50,402 nucleotides of DNA from the NCBI GenBank assembly GCA_024640405.1, contig JAHEFB010000032.1, positions 1-50,402 on the forward strand, given 5' to 3'. This document shows positions 16,241 through 24,670 of this stretch, piece after piece (the first letter of the stretch is position 1; each line of letters starts with the position of its first letter). Origin of the DNA: Alphaproteobacteria bacterium. GTDB lineage: Bacteria; Pseudomonadota; Alphaproteobacteria; Rhizobiales; Aestuariivirgaceae. The position numbers and the translations under genes were made by a program. Below the pieces are notes generated by a model. That model made no database searches, had not been told where the DNA came from, and saw only the letters and a program-made list of their open reading frames with translations.

Positions 16241-16816
16241 ATGGCCAAAGACCTGAGCACTGAAGACATGGTAATTCTGCTGGAGCGCCTGAGCAGACTG
16301 GTGCGGGCGCAGGAACACGCATCCGATATCAATCCAGCGCAATGGGAAGCACTTCGGTATCTGTCTCGGTGTAATCGCTTCTCAGATTCTCCTGCAGCCC
16401 TGACGCGTTACTTGTCGGCCACCAAGGGAACAATTTCACAAACCCTCATTGCGCTCGAACGCAAGGGCCTGCTGACCAAGACGCGCAGGCCGGATGAGGC
16501 ACGCTCTGTCGTTCTGGCCCTGACACCGGCCGGCGAGGAGAAGTTGCAGGACGATCCCTGGCGACAGATTTATGCGATGATCGAGGCCAGCGGAGTGAAG
16601 ACCCGGAAGAGGCTTGCCGCCGGATCGTCAAGGCTGGTCGGCCAGATCATCAAGTCGCGCGGGCTGCCCAGCTACGGGAGTTGCGGAAGTTGCCGGTATT
16701 TTCGCGAAGGCGGCGCACCACGCGATGTGAAGGGCAAACATTGGTGCCTGTTGTTTGAACAGCCGATCACCAAAAGTGAAACCGAAAAAATTTGCACGAG
16801 CCATGATGCGGCCTGA
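16241..16816 (+). CDS. MarR-like winged-helix regulator with a four-cysteine C-terminal tail
   Basis: A 191-residue product started at ATG 16241, with GGAG five bases upstream. Residues about 10-135 form a MarR-type winged helix (LERLSRLVRAQEHASDINPA, then LTRYLSATKGTISQTLIALE and the wing KTRRPDEARSVVLALTPAGE). The tail contains C148-x2-C151-x17-C169-x15-C185, a spacing suited to a Zn site or an Fe-S cluster, which most MarR proteins lack. The ligand is unknown. It lies 121 bases after polA and converges on pckA. Upstream, TATGACAATTGTGTTGCATA (about 16157-16176) contains ACAATTGT and could be an autoregulatory operator. Confidence 0.75.
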   Translation: MAKDLSTEDMVILLERLSRLVRAQEHASDINPAQWEALRYLSRCNRFSDSPAALTRYLSATKGTISQTLIALERKGLLTKTRRPDEARSVVLALTPAGEEKLQDDPWRQIYAMIEASGVKTRKRLAAGSSRLVGQIIKSRGLPSYGSCGSCRYFREGGAPRDVKGKHWCLLFEQPITKSETEKICTSHDAA

Positions 16817-16862
16817 CCACAAGTTGAATCAGCTCGTGCATTTTTGATCCGGGCAAGGACAC

Positions 16863-18476
16863 CTACTCAGCTGCGTCCTGAATCGCGGGTGCCGCGGCCA
16901 TCACTTCAGCGTCAACATGGTCGGCGAATTTTTCGAAATTGTCGACAAACATGCCGACCAGTTCGCGGGCCTTTGCATCATATGCCGCAGCATCTGCCCA
17001 GGTGCCACGCGGGTCCAGAATGGCGTTGTCGATACCCGGCACAGATGTAGGCACTTCAAAACCGAACGAGGCATCTGTGCGCATCGGGACATTGTTCAGA
17101 CTGCCATCGAGTGCGGCAGACAGCAGTGCTCTGGTTGCCATGATCGGCATGCGGTGGCCTTCACCATATGGCCCGCCGGTCCAGCCAGTGTTGACCAACC
17201 AGCATGTTGCGCCATGTTCAGCGATCAGTTCTTTCAGCAGATTGCCATAAACACTGGGGTGCCGGGGCATGAATGGCGCCCCGAAGCAGGTTGAAAACGT
17301 GGCTACGGTGCCTTTGACACCCTTTTCTGTGCCTGCCACCTTTGCGGTGTAACCCGAAAGGAAATGGTACATGGCCTGGTGTGGCGTCAGGCGAGCGATC
17401 GGCGGCAATACACCGGATGCATCAGCAGTCAACATAATGACGTTTTTCGGATGCGGTGCGGTACCGTCTTCCGAAGCATTCGGAATGTAATGCATCGGAT
17501 ACGCAACCCGGCCATTCTCGGTCAGGGACACATCGTCAAAGTCGGGCGTGCGGGTATCGGCATCGACCATGACGTTCTCGAGTATCGACCCCCAGCGTTG
17601 GGTTGTGGCGTAGATTTCCGGTTCAGCTTCCGCAGACAAATTGACGGTCTTGGCATAGCAGCCGCCTTCAAAGTTGAATATGCCGTTTGGCGACCAGCCA
17701 TGCTCATCATCGCCAACAAGGGTGCGTGAAGCATCGGAAGACAGCGTGGTCTTGCCGGTTCCAGACAAACCGAAGAACAGGGCCGATGACCCGTCATCGC
17801 CGGCATTGGCGGAACAGTGCATGGGCAATATACCCTTCTCGGGCAAAAAATAGTTAAGCGTGCCGAATACCGATTTCTTGGTCTCACCGGCATATTCGCT
17901 GTCGCCGATCAGCACCAGTTTTTCATGCAGGTTGATGGCAATGACTGTCTCGGTGCGCGACCCATGCCTGGCCGGATCCGCCTTGAAGCTTGGTTGATTT
18001 ATGATGGTCAGATCAGGCGTGAAATCCATGACTTCTTCACGGGTAGGACGACGTAGCAAATATCGGATAAACAAGGCGTGCCAGGCAAACTGGGTCACCA
18101 CGCGAACCTTGATCCTGTGGTCGGCATCTGCGCCGCCATACAGATCCTGAACAAAAAAACGCCTGCCCCTGGCGTGAGACAGAAAGTCGGTTTTCAGGGT
18201 CGAAAAATGGTCAGGAGACATGCCCTTGTTGTTGTCCCACCAGATACTGTTCTCAGTACCGGCGTCCCGAACAATAAACTTGTCCTGCGCGGACCGACCG
18301 GTGTGTTTTCCGGTAATTACAGCCAGAGCCCCATTGTCCGTTACCATGCCTTCGTCGAGCTTGATCGACATCTCGAACAACTGCGCAGCGTTCAGATTGT
18401 AATGCACTTCCTGCGCATCTTCGATCTGTGCTGTCTCGATGGGGAAGGCTGGATTGAAATGGCCTGTGTGTTGCAA
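16863..18476 (-). CDS. pckA: Phosphoenolpyruvate carboxykinase (ATP)
   Basis: The enzyme converts oxaloacetate to phosphoenolpyruvate in gluconeogenesis. Conserved motifs are the kinase-1a P-loop [11 protein letters not shown], the metal and substrate site around [16 protein letters not shown], and the C-terminal lid and adenine region ([11 protein letters not shown]). The start is placed at TTG 18476 because CAGGAG lies exactly seven bases upstream, giving 537 residues; an ATG 30 bases earlier would add ten residues and lacks a ribosome site. The gene is divergent from chvI, the classical arrangement in rhizobia, where PckA is needed for growth on C4-dicarboxylates. Confidence 0.95.
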   Translation of the reverse strand: MQHTGHFNPAFPIETAQIEDAQEVHYNLNAAQLFEMSIKLDEGMVTDNGALAVITGKHTGRSAQDKFIVRDAGTENSIWWDNNKGMSPDHFSTLKTDFLSHARGRRFFVQDLYGGADADHRIKVRVVTQFAWHALFIRYLLRRPTREEVMDFTPDLTIINQPSFKADPARHGSRTETVIAINLHEKLVLIGDSEYAGETKKSVFGTLNYFLPEKGILPMHCSANAGDDGSSALFFGLSGTGKTTLSSDASRTLVGDDEHGWSPNGIFNFEGGCYAKTVNLSAEAEPEIYATTQRWGSILENVMVDADTRTPDFDDVSLTENGRVAYPMHYIPNASEDGTAPHPKNVIMLTADASGVLPPIARLTPHQAMYHFLSGYTAKVAGTEKGVKGTVATFSTCFGAPFMPRHPSVYGNLLKELIAEHGATCWLVNTGWTGGPYGEGHRMPIMATRALLSAALDGSLNNVPMRTDASFGFEVPTSVPGIDNAILDPRGTWADAAAYDAKARELVGMFVDNFEKFADHVDAEVMAAAPAIQDAAE

Positions 18477-18897
18477 CGCACTGCTCCTGAAACAGTAATG
18501 AAACACACATGGCAGTTAACAGCCACGCCTTTGTTCATTACCTCTATGATCTCTTTTTCTGTGGATGAAACGGACAGTTTTTTACGGCGCATCGCCTTCA
18601 ACTGAGCCCAGTATGACGACTAGACTAAGCAATCTTTTGATCGCCATCAAGTCGTCAAAAGGATGATAGGCGAATTCTGTTGATAGCACCGTTTTGGCGG
18701 AAAACAGGAATCTGCCAAGCCAGACCAAATGTCGCGGCATACCCGCTTTCAGTATTCGCTCTTGTTATCTTTCGGAGACGGCACCATATTCCCGCCATGC
18801 TTTACTGTGCGCCTGTGTAGCACATCTTGCCACAATTTGCGCCAGATCACTCTTTACGGCTCGCCATCAGGACGGAGACAAAGCATTGGGAAAACGC
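18477..18897. other. Divergent control region between pckA and chvI
   Basis: About 420 bases with no convincing gene. It must hold promoters for pckA (leftward) and chvI (rightward). Short frames on both strands lack ribosome sites or family features. A clear -35/-10 pair could not be fixed by eye for either gene. Confidence 0.5.
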
Positions 18898-19596
18898 ATG
18901 CCAACAATTGCGCTCGTCGACGACGATCGACACATACTGACTTCAGTGTCCATGGCATTGGAGGCGGAAGGCTACAGTACCAGCACCTACACAGACGGCG
19001 TCGCCGCTCTGCAGGGGTTGGAGGACACACCCCCTGACATGGCCATCTTTGACATCAAGATGCCGCGCATGGACGGCATGGAGTTGCTGCGCCGCCTGCG
19101 CCAGAAAACAGATCTGCCTGTCATTTTCCTCACCTCCAAGGATGAAGAAATTGATGAGTTGTTCGGCCTTAAAATGGGTGCGGACGATTTTATTCGCAAA
19201 CCATTCTCTCAACGCCTGTTGGTCGAGCGCGTCAAGGCGGTCTTACGCCGGGCGCAGAATCGTGAGGGTATTGAGGTCACAGGCGAGACAAGCAAGATTA
19301 TTGAACGCGGTCGTCTGATGATGGACCCGGATCGCCATTCCAGTACCTGGGACGGCAGGTCGGTCACACTTACGGTGACCGAGTTTCTTATCCTGCAGGC
19401 GCTCGCCCAGCGTCCCGGTATCGTCAAAAGCCGCGATTCGCTCATGGATGCCGCCTATGATGATCAAGTGTATGTAGATGACCGTACAATCGACAGTCAC
19501 ATCAAGCGGTTGCGCAAAAAATTCAAGGTCGTCGATGACGATTTTGACGCCATCGAAACGCTCTATGGAGTGGGCTACCGTTTCCGGGAAATGTAG
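18898..19596 (+). CDS. chvI: Two-component response regulator ChvI
   Basis: A 232-residue OmpR/PhoB-type regulator when started at ATG 18898. The receiver domain has the acidic pocket VDDD (residues 7-10), phospho-acceptor D52 in [11 protein letters not shown] and the lysine in RKPFSQ. The C-terminal winged helix ([20 protein letters not shown] ... [15 protein letters not shown] ... YGVGYRF) is complete. It is the partner of ChvG encoded 90 bases downstream. In rhizobia and Agrobacterium the pair responds to acidity and envelope state, and controls exopolysaccharide, motility and virulence genes. The open frame extends 5' beyond this start but without family resemblance. Confidence 0.95.
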   Translation: MPTIALVDDDRHILTSVSMALEAEGYSTSTYTDGVAALQGLEDTPPDMAIFDIKMPRMDGMELLRRLRQKTDLPVIFLTSKDEEIDELFGLKMGADDFIRKPFSQRLLVERVKAVLRRAQNREGIEVTGETSKIIERGRLMMDPDRHSSTWDGRSVTLTVTEFLILQALAQRPGIVKSRDSLMDAAYDDQVYVDDRTIDSHIKRLRKKFKVVDDDFDAIETLYGVGYRFREM

Positions 19597-19686
19597 ACCG
19601 GATTTGAACCCTGTGATCGTTGACTTGCCGCAATGTCTGGCGAAATGTGATAGGTTTGACAGGCAACGTTTCGATAGGGACGGCCA

Positions 19687-21507
19687 ATGACGATCCAATC
19701 GGATCTTGGACATAACGGCCAGACGGCCAAGTCTTCGGCGGGTTTGCCGTCTGAAGAGCAAGTGAATCGGCCCGCCGCCTGGTGGGGTCGTTTTGCCCCA
19801 GTTCACCTGACGAGCCGCATCCTGATCATCAACCTGTGCGGTTTGCTGATACTGGTGCTTGGTATCCTGTTCTTCAACCAAAGCCGCGAAAGCCTGATTG
19901 ACAGCCGGGTTCAGAGTCTGATGACGCAAGCCCAGATAATGGCGGCAGCCATCGGTTCGTCGGTATCGGTTGAGACCGATCAGCTAATCCTGGATCCGGA
20001 GCAGCTGATTGAACAACAGCTGAATCCCAATGCAGCAACGCCGGTGACCTCTGGCCGGACCGACTTTCTGGTAAATCCGGATCGGGCCGGACCGGTGTTG
20101 AGACGTCTGGTATCCAATACCGACATCCGCGCCCATTTATTTGATCGCGATGGTGCGATGATTGTGGACAGCCGGTACTTTTATGGACGTGGAGAGGTGT
20201 TGAGGATCAACCTGCCGCCACGCGAGACAAAAGACGACGGCACACTGCTTGACGTGTTCTGGGATAAGTTCAACGAGTGGTTTCTTGCGGTAGGCTACAG
20301 GGAACAGAAGGAATACACCGCTACGAACGGCAGCGAGTTTGAGGAAATCCGCGCGGCTCTGAACGGGGCATCGGTGTCTGTGGTCAGGGTCAACAAAGAC
20401 CAGGAAGTCATAGTGGCAGTAGCCGTTCCGGTACAAAGATTCCGGGCCGTACAAGGTGCGCTTGTGCTGACCACGCCTGGTGGCGAGATTGACGCGGTGT
20501 TGCGTGAAGACCTCAGAATCATCCTGTTCATTTTCATGTTTACCTCGCTGGTAACCATTATCCTGTCGTTGTTGATGGCAGGGCATATTGCTGAACCGAT
20601 AAGACGCCTGTCCGGCGCGGCGGCGGCTGTAAGCCGAGGCAACTCAAAGCGTGTTGAAATTCCCGACTTTTCGTCCCGACGGGATGAAATCGGCCACCTG
20701 TCCGGTTCGCTGCGTGAAATGACCAGCTCACTGTACAACCGCATCGAAGCCATCGAGGCGTTTGCGGCAGATGTGGCCCACGAACTGAAGAATCCGCTGA
20801 CTTCACTGAGGTCCGCGGTCGAAACCATTGAGTATGCCCGTACGCCGGAACAGCGCGAGCGGCTGGTTGCCATCGTCAAGGACGACGTCAAGCGGCTGGA
20901 CAGGCTGATTTCCGACATTTCCGATGCCTCTCGACTGGATGCCGAACTGGCTCGCAGCGAGGCCGGTCCGGTTGATATCCGCCAGTTACTTGAAACTTTC
21001 GTGGAATTGGCCAACGAGACCCGACAGGAACATCAGCCGCACGTCACTTTGAAAGTTGAAGATTTGCCGAGTGATTTTTCCGGCAAGAACGGTTTCACGA
21101 TAACAGGCCATGACAACAGGCTGGGTCAGGTGACCCGCAACCTGATAGGTAATGCGGTATCGTTTTCACCTGCCGACGCCGAGGTGGCAGTAACCTTGCG
21201 GCGAGTGGGCCGCATTGTTGAGTATGTCGTTGAAGACTCAGGTCCAGGTATACCACCGGCCAACCTGGAGCGAATTTTCGAGCGATTTTATACTGACCGC
21301 CCGGAAAACTCATTCGGCAAGAACTCCGGTCTTGGCCTGTCAATCTCGCGCCAGATCGTGGAAGCACACAATGGTACGATTCGGGCATCAAACCGCTACC
21401 CCGGAAAGTCTGATCAGGGTGCCGACACCGAAATCCTGGGAGCACGGTTCACAGTGCGGCTGCCGGTGGAACGGTCGTCCTCCGACCTGCCACGCCGCAA
21501 GTCCTGA
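19687..21507 (+). CDS. chvG: Sensor histidine kinase ChvG
   Basis: A 606-residue membrane kinase. The first transmembrane helix is at about residues 42-62 (ILIINLCGLLILVLGILFF) and the second at about 278-298 (ILFIFMFTSLVTIILSLLMA), with a periplasmic sensor domain between them. HAMP follows, then HisKA with H365 in FAADVAHELKNPL, and the ATPase domain with N box NLIGNAVSFSP and G boxes DSGPGIP and GLGLSIS. It phosphorylates ChvI. In rhizobia the periplasmic inhibitor ExoR holds ChvG inactive; exoR is not in the window. Confidence 0.95.
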   Translation: MTIQSDLGHNGQTAKSSAGLPSEEQVNRPAAWWGRFAPVHLTSRILIINLCGLLILVLGILFFNQSRESLIDSRVQSLMTQAQIMAAAIGSSVSVETDQLILDPEQLIEQQLNPNAATPVTSGRTDFLVNPDRAGPVLRRLVSNTDIRAHLFDRDGAMIVDSRYFYGRGEVLRINLPPRETKDDGTLLDVFWDKFNEWFLAVGYREQKEYTATNGSEFEEIRAALNGASVSVVRVNKDQEVIVAVAVPVQRFRAVQGALVLTTPGGEIDAVLREDLRIILFIFMFTSLVTIILSLLMAGHIAEPIRRLSGAAAAVSRGNSKRVEIPDFSSRRDEIGHLSGSLREMTSSLYNRIEAIEAFAADVAHELKNPLTSLRSAVETIEYARTPEQRERLVAIVKDDVKRLDRLISDISDASRLDAELARSEAGPVDIRQLLETFVELANETRQEHQPHVTLKVEDLPSDFSGKNGFTITGHDNRLGQVTRNLIGNAVSFSPADAEVAVTLRRVGRIVEYVVEDSGPGIPPANLERIFERFYTDRPENSFGKNSGLGLSISRQIVEAHNGTIRASNRYPGKSDQGADTEILGARFTVRLPVERSSSDLPRRKS

Positions 21508-21525
21508 TCCTCGTCAGGCCTGGTG

Positions 21526-22032
21526 ATGAACCGTTCTGCAAGAACCCGCATCAATGTCCACGGCACCTGCCTGTCATTGTCGTGTGCCGGGCAGACAGCA
21601 GGTGTCCTGTTGCAAGGCGCATCGGGCAGCGGAAAATCGTCATTGGCATTGCGCCTTATGGATCAGGCTGGTTTTGGAGCCGGATCCACTGCCCCTGTCA
21701 TCGCAACGCTGGTAAGTGACGATCAGGTGCTGCTCGAGGAACTGGACGGTGTGGTTACCGCAACCGCGCCATCCTCCATCAGGGGCCTGCTTGAGGTGCG
21801 CGGCATCGGCATCATCAAGGTGGAAAACACGCAGGCGGCAGTGTGTGTTGATATGGTCATAGCCCATGCCGCCTCATCAGACATAGACCGGATACCCGAA
21901 CCTCAGATCATTGGGCTGGCAGGACGGACACTGCCTTTGCACAAAATCGACTTTTCAGACCAGTCATCCGCAGCAGTTGTGCGCAGTTTGGCGCTGGTAC
22001 ACTGGGGATTGACTGGTTTGAGCAATCGGTGA
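21526..22032 (+). CDS. hprK: HPr kinase/phosphorylase, short alphaproteobacterial form
   Basis: A 168-residue protein. It has Walker A GASGSGKSS and the HprK signature RGLLEVRGIGI, with VSDDQV between them. The N-terminal domain present in the roughly 310-residue Gram-positive enzymes is absent, as in other alphaproteobacteria. It should phosphorylate the regulatory serine of HPr encoded downstream and reverse the reaction. GTG 21523 is an alternative start. Placement directly after chvG suggests envelope signalling and carbon status are integrated. Confidence 0.9.
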   Translation: MNRSARTRINVHGTCLSLSCAGQTAGVLLQGASGSGKSSLALRLMDQAGFGAGSTAPVIATLVSDDQVLLEELDGVVTATAPSSIRGLLEVRGIGIIKVENTQAAVCVDMVIAHAASSDIDRIPEPQIIGLAGRTLPLHKIDFSDQSSAAVVRSLALVHWGLTGLSNR

Positions 22033-22150
22033 GTAATCCGGGATCGGGCCTTGCGGACAATCGCTGACAGGGTAATGTAACGGCCCTCGAAGACACAGGA
22101 ACCGGATCATTGCCGGCATATTTTGCAAAACCATATCGGGCATCGCACAC

Positions 22151-22549
22151 ATGATCGGAATAGTACTGGTTTCACACGGCAAGTTGGCGCAGGAACTATG
22201 CAACGCGCTGGTTCATGTGGTAGGCCCCCAGGACAGCATTGAAGTCATCGGAATTGGTCCTGACGATGACGGAGATCAGCGCCGCGACGATATCCTTTCG
22301 GCAATAAAGCGGGTGGATTGTGGTGCCGGTGTAGTCGTTGTGACAGACATGTTTGGCGGCACACCGTCCAATCTGGCTATTTCGGCTATGGACGACGGCG
22401 ATATCGAAGTGCTGGCCGGCGCGAACCTGCCGATGCTGATCAAGCTTGTCAGTGTGCGCGGAACGCTGCCTTTGCAAAAAGCGGCTGAAGAAGCCCAGAA
22501 CGCCGGCCGGAAATATATCAATCTGGCGGGAAGCCTGCTTGACCGATGA
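22151..22549 (+). CDS. manX: PTS EIIA component, mannose family
   Basis: A 132-residue EIIA-Man-type protein with phospho-histidine H9 in VLVSHGKLA and the DMFGGTPSN motif. No EIIB, EIIC or EIID genes accompany it, so it is not a transporter part here but an output of the regulatory PTS. Its stop codon overlaps the HPr start (ATGA at 22546-22549). The symbol manX follows rhizobial usage; ptsM/EIIA-Man is equivalent. Confidence 0.88.
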   Translation: MIGIVLVSHGKLAQELCNALVHVVGPQDSIEVIGIGPDDDGDQRRDDILSAIKRVDCGAGVVVVTDMFGGTPSNLAISAMDDGDIEVLAGANLPMLIKLVSVRGTLPLQKAAEEAQNAGRKYINLAGSLLDR

Positions 22550-22860
22550 CGATCGCACGCGACCTTGAGATCACCAACCGACGTGGTCTGCATGCCAGGG
22601 CCTCGGCGAAATTTGTCAAATGCGTTGAACAGTTCGATGTCGATGTGACTGTCTCGCATGACGGCCAAAGCGTGCCGGGAACATCAATCCTCGGACTTAT
22701 GATGCTGGCGGCCTCAACCGGCACGGTTATCCAGGTTTCCGTAAGCGGTTCAGACGCCGAGCCCGCCCTTGAAGCAATTACCGCATTGCTGGCTGACCGG
22801 TTTGGCGAAGACCGTGACGACAAGGCATCAGGCAGCGCCGCCTCCGCAGGCGATATATAA
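22546..22860 (+). CDS. ptsH: Phosphocarrier protein HPr
   Basis: A 104-residue HPr. The EI-phosphorylated histidine is H16 in [10 protein letters not shown]. The HprK target is S47 in [13 protein letters not shown]-terminal tail rich in Ala, Asp and Ser is longer than in enteric HPr. Together with HprK and EIIA-Man it forms the truncated PTS of rhizobia; enzyme I (PtsP) is not in this window. The last codons overlap a palindrome that may control ahcY. Confidence 0.92.
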   Translation: MTIARDLEITNRRGLHARASAKFVKCVEQFDVDVTVSHDGQSVPGTSILGLMMLAASTGTVIQVSVSGSDAEPALEAITALLADRFGEDRDDKASGSAASAGDI

Positions 22861-22874
22861 AGATTCGTTTATAT
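22855..22874. promoter_or_regulatory. Candidate SahR-type operator before ahcY
   Basis: ATATAAA-gattcg-TTTATAT is a perfect 7+7 palindrome with a six-base centre. It overlaps the ptsH stop codon and lies about 80 bases before ahcY. ArsR-type SahR regulators of S-adenosylhomocysteine metabolism in proteobacteria use AT-rich palindromes of this sort upstream of ahcY and met genes. The link is by recollection and position. Confidence 0.45.
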
Positions 22875-22951
22875 GTTTATTGCGATCCCGCGCGCGGCCT
22901 GATATAGACCGGCCAAATCTACGTCCCATTCAAGAATTTGCACAAGGTTCG

Positions 22952-24358
22952 ATGCACATGACCAGTTCAAACGATTACGCCGTCGCCGACATTTCACTGG
23001 CAGATTTCGGCCGCAAGGAAATCACCATAGCTGAAGTCGAAATGCCGGGGCTGATGTCAGTGCGTGAAGAATATGGCTCTGCTCAACCCCTGAAGGGGGC
23101 GCGTATTGCCGGGTCACTGCACATGACCATCCAGACCGCTGTGTTGATCGAGACCCTGGTGGCACTTGGCGCCGAGGTCCGATGGGCATCGTGCAATATC
23201 TTCTCGACGCAGGATCACGCCGCAGCCGCGATCGCCGAGCGCGGCATTCCGGTTTTTGCCCACAAAGGTGAAACACTGCAGGAGTACTGGAATTTTGCCG
23301 ACCGGATTTTCGATTGGCCAGATGGTGAAACCGCCAACCTGATTCTGGATGATGGTGGTGATGCCACCATGTATATCCTGATTGGAGCCAAGGCCGAAAA
23401 AGACATTTCGGTACTGGATAATCCAGGCAATGAAGAAGAGGAAATTTTCTTCGCAACCATCAGGAAGCGCATTGAACGGGACCCGGGCTTCTTCACGAAA
23501 GCCCGCGCCGCCATCAAGGGTGTTTCGGAAGAAACCACAACCGGCGTCCATCGTCTGTACGAACTGGAAAAGAAGGGCGATCTGCCGTTTCCGGCGATCA
23601 ACGTCAACGACAGCGTGACCAAGTCGAAGTTCGACAACAAATACGGCTGCCGTGAATCACTTGTCGACGCCATCCGCCGTGGAACAGACGTCATGCTTGC
23701 CGGCAAGGTGGCAATTGTGGCCGGGTATGGAGACGTTGGCAAAGGATCTGCACAGTCACTGGCCGGTGCCGGTGCACGGGTGCTGGTCACCGAAGTCGAT
23801 CCGATTTGCGCACTTCAGGCGGCGATGGACGGATTTGAGGTGGTCACACTTGAAGACGATATTGAGCGTGCTGATGTGATCGTTACCGCAACCGGCAACA
23901 AGGACATTCTGACCGTCGACCATATGCGCCGGGTGAAAGACATGGCGATTGTCTGCAATATCGGCCACTTCGACAACGAAATACAGGTTGCCGGCCTGAA
24001 GAACCTCAAATGGACCAACATCAAGCCGCAGGTCGACATGATCGAGTTCCCGGGTGGCAACCGCATGATTCTCCTGTCCGAAGGCCGGCTTGTGAACCTT
24101 GGCAATGCCACCGGACACCCAAGTTTCGTGATGTCTGCTTCGTTTGCCAACCAGACGCTGGCTCAGATCGAGTTGTGGACCAAGGGCGATGAGTACAAGA
24201 ACTCCGTCTACGTGTTGCCAAAGCATCTGGATGAAAAGGTTGCCATGCTGCATCTGGCGAAGATTGGCGCCAAGCTGACCCGTCTTTCCAAAGAGCAGGC
24301 AGACTACATTGGGGTTACGCCCGATGGCCCGTTCAAGCCGGAAACCTATCGCTACTAG
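22952..24358 (+). CDS. ahcY: Adenosylhomocysteinase
   Basis: A 468-residue enzyme (a second ATG six bases later has better spacing to AAGG). It splits S-adenosylhomocysteine into adenosine and homocysteine, restoring the methylation cycle. Signatures visible are [16 protein letters not shown], the NAD site [15 protein letters not shown], the substrate lysine region [11 protein letters not shown] and the C-terminus KPETYRY that completes the neighbouring NAD pocket in the tetramer. The insertion present in alphaproteobacterial and eukaryotic enzymes (residues about 150-190) is retained. Order after ptsH is conserved in rhizobia. Confidence 0.97.
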   Translation: MHMTSSNDYAVADISLADFGRKEITIAEVEMPGLMSVREEYGSAQPLKGARIAGSLHMTIQTAVLIETLVALGAEVRWASCNIFSTQDHAAAAIAERGIPVFAHKGETLQEYWNFADRIFDWPDGETANLILDDGGDATMYILIGAKAEKDISVLDNPGNEEEEIFFATIRKRIERDPGFFTKARAAIKGVSEETTTGVHRLYELEKKGDLPFPAINVNDSVTKSKFDNKYGCRESLVDAIRRGTDVMLAGKVAIVAGYGDVGKGSAQSLAGAGARVLVTEVDPICALQAAMDGFEVVTLEDDIERADVIVTATGNKDILTVDHMRRVKDMAIVCNIGHFDNEIQVAGLKNLKWTNIKPQVDMIEFPGGNRMILLSEGRLVNLGNATGHPSFVMSASFANQTLAQIELWTKGDEYKNSVYVLPKHLDEKVAMLHLAKIGAKLTRLSKEQADYIGVTPDGPFKPETYRY

Positions 24359-24376
24359 CAAAAAACCTTCTGTCAG

Positions 24377-24424
24377 GCACACGATCCTTCGTTGATAAGA
24401 TTTCAATGGGGTGGTGTGCTTTTT
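24377..24424 (+). terminator. Probable terminator of ahcY
   Basis: GCACAC (24377-24382) pairs with GTGTGC (24414-24419), followed directly by five T. The loop is about 31 bases, large for a simple terminator, so efficiency is uncertain. Confidence 0.45.
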
Positions 24425-24670
24425 GCTCCCGTACGGCTATATCTGTTATGGGACATTGCGTGTTCGATTCGCGCGAGGGCGCACAGCGTGCTCAGATAAC
24501 CCTGATACAGGTAAGTAATGTTGCTTTGCGTTTGGAACGGCGTGCATTCACTTGGATGCATTGACTTGCTCCAACACATTGGAATCGAGTACCTTTTCTT
24601 GGATCTGGTGTCACCATCTGATCGGAGGGTGCTCCAGGGGAAAAAACGTTTTCAGGGGGCCTGAAACGCT
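24425..24670 (+). other. Leader region of divL
   Basis: No gene seen. The region contains GANTC sites (near 24475 and 24581), the CcrM methylation target, which would fit cell-cycle control of divL, and AGGGGG at 24654-24659 as ribosome site for the TTG start. Promoter elements are not clear. Confidence 0.35.

Noticed and set aside
18392..18601. 69-residue minus-strand frame upstream of pckA
   Set aside because: It overlaps the pckA start and its leader, and shows no family features; the control region explanation is simpler.
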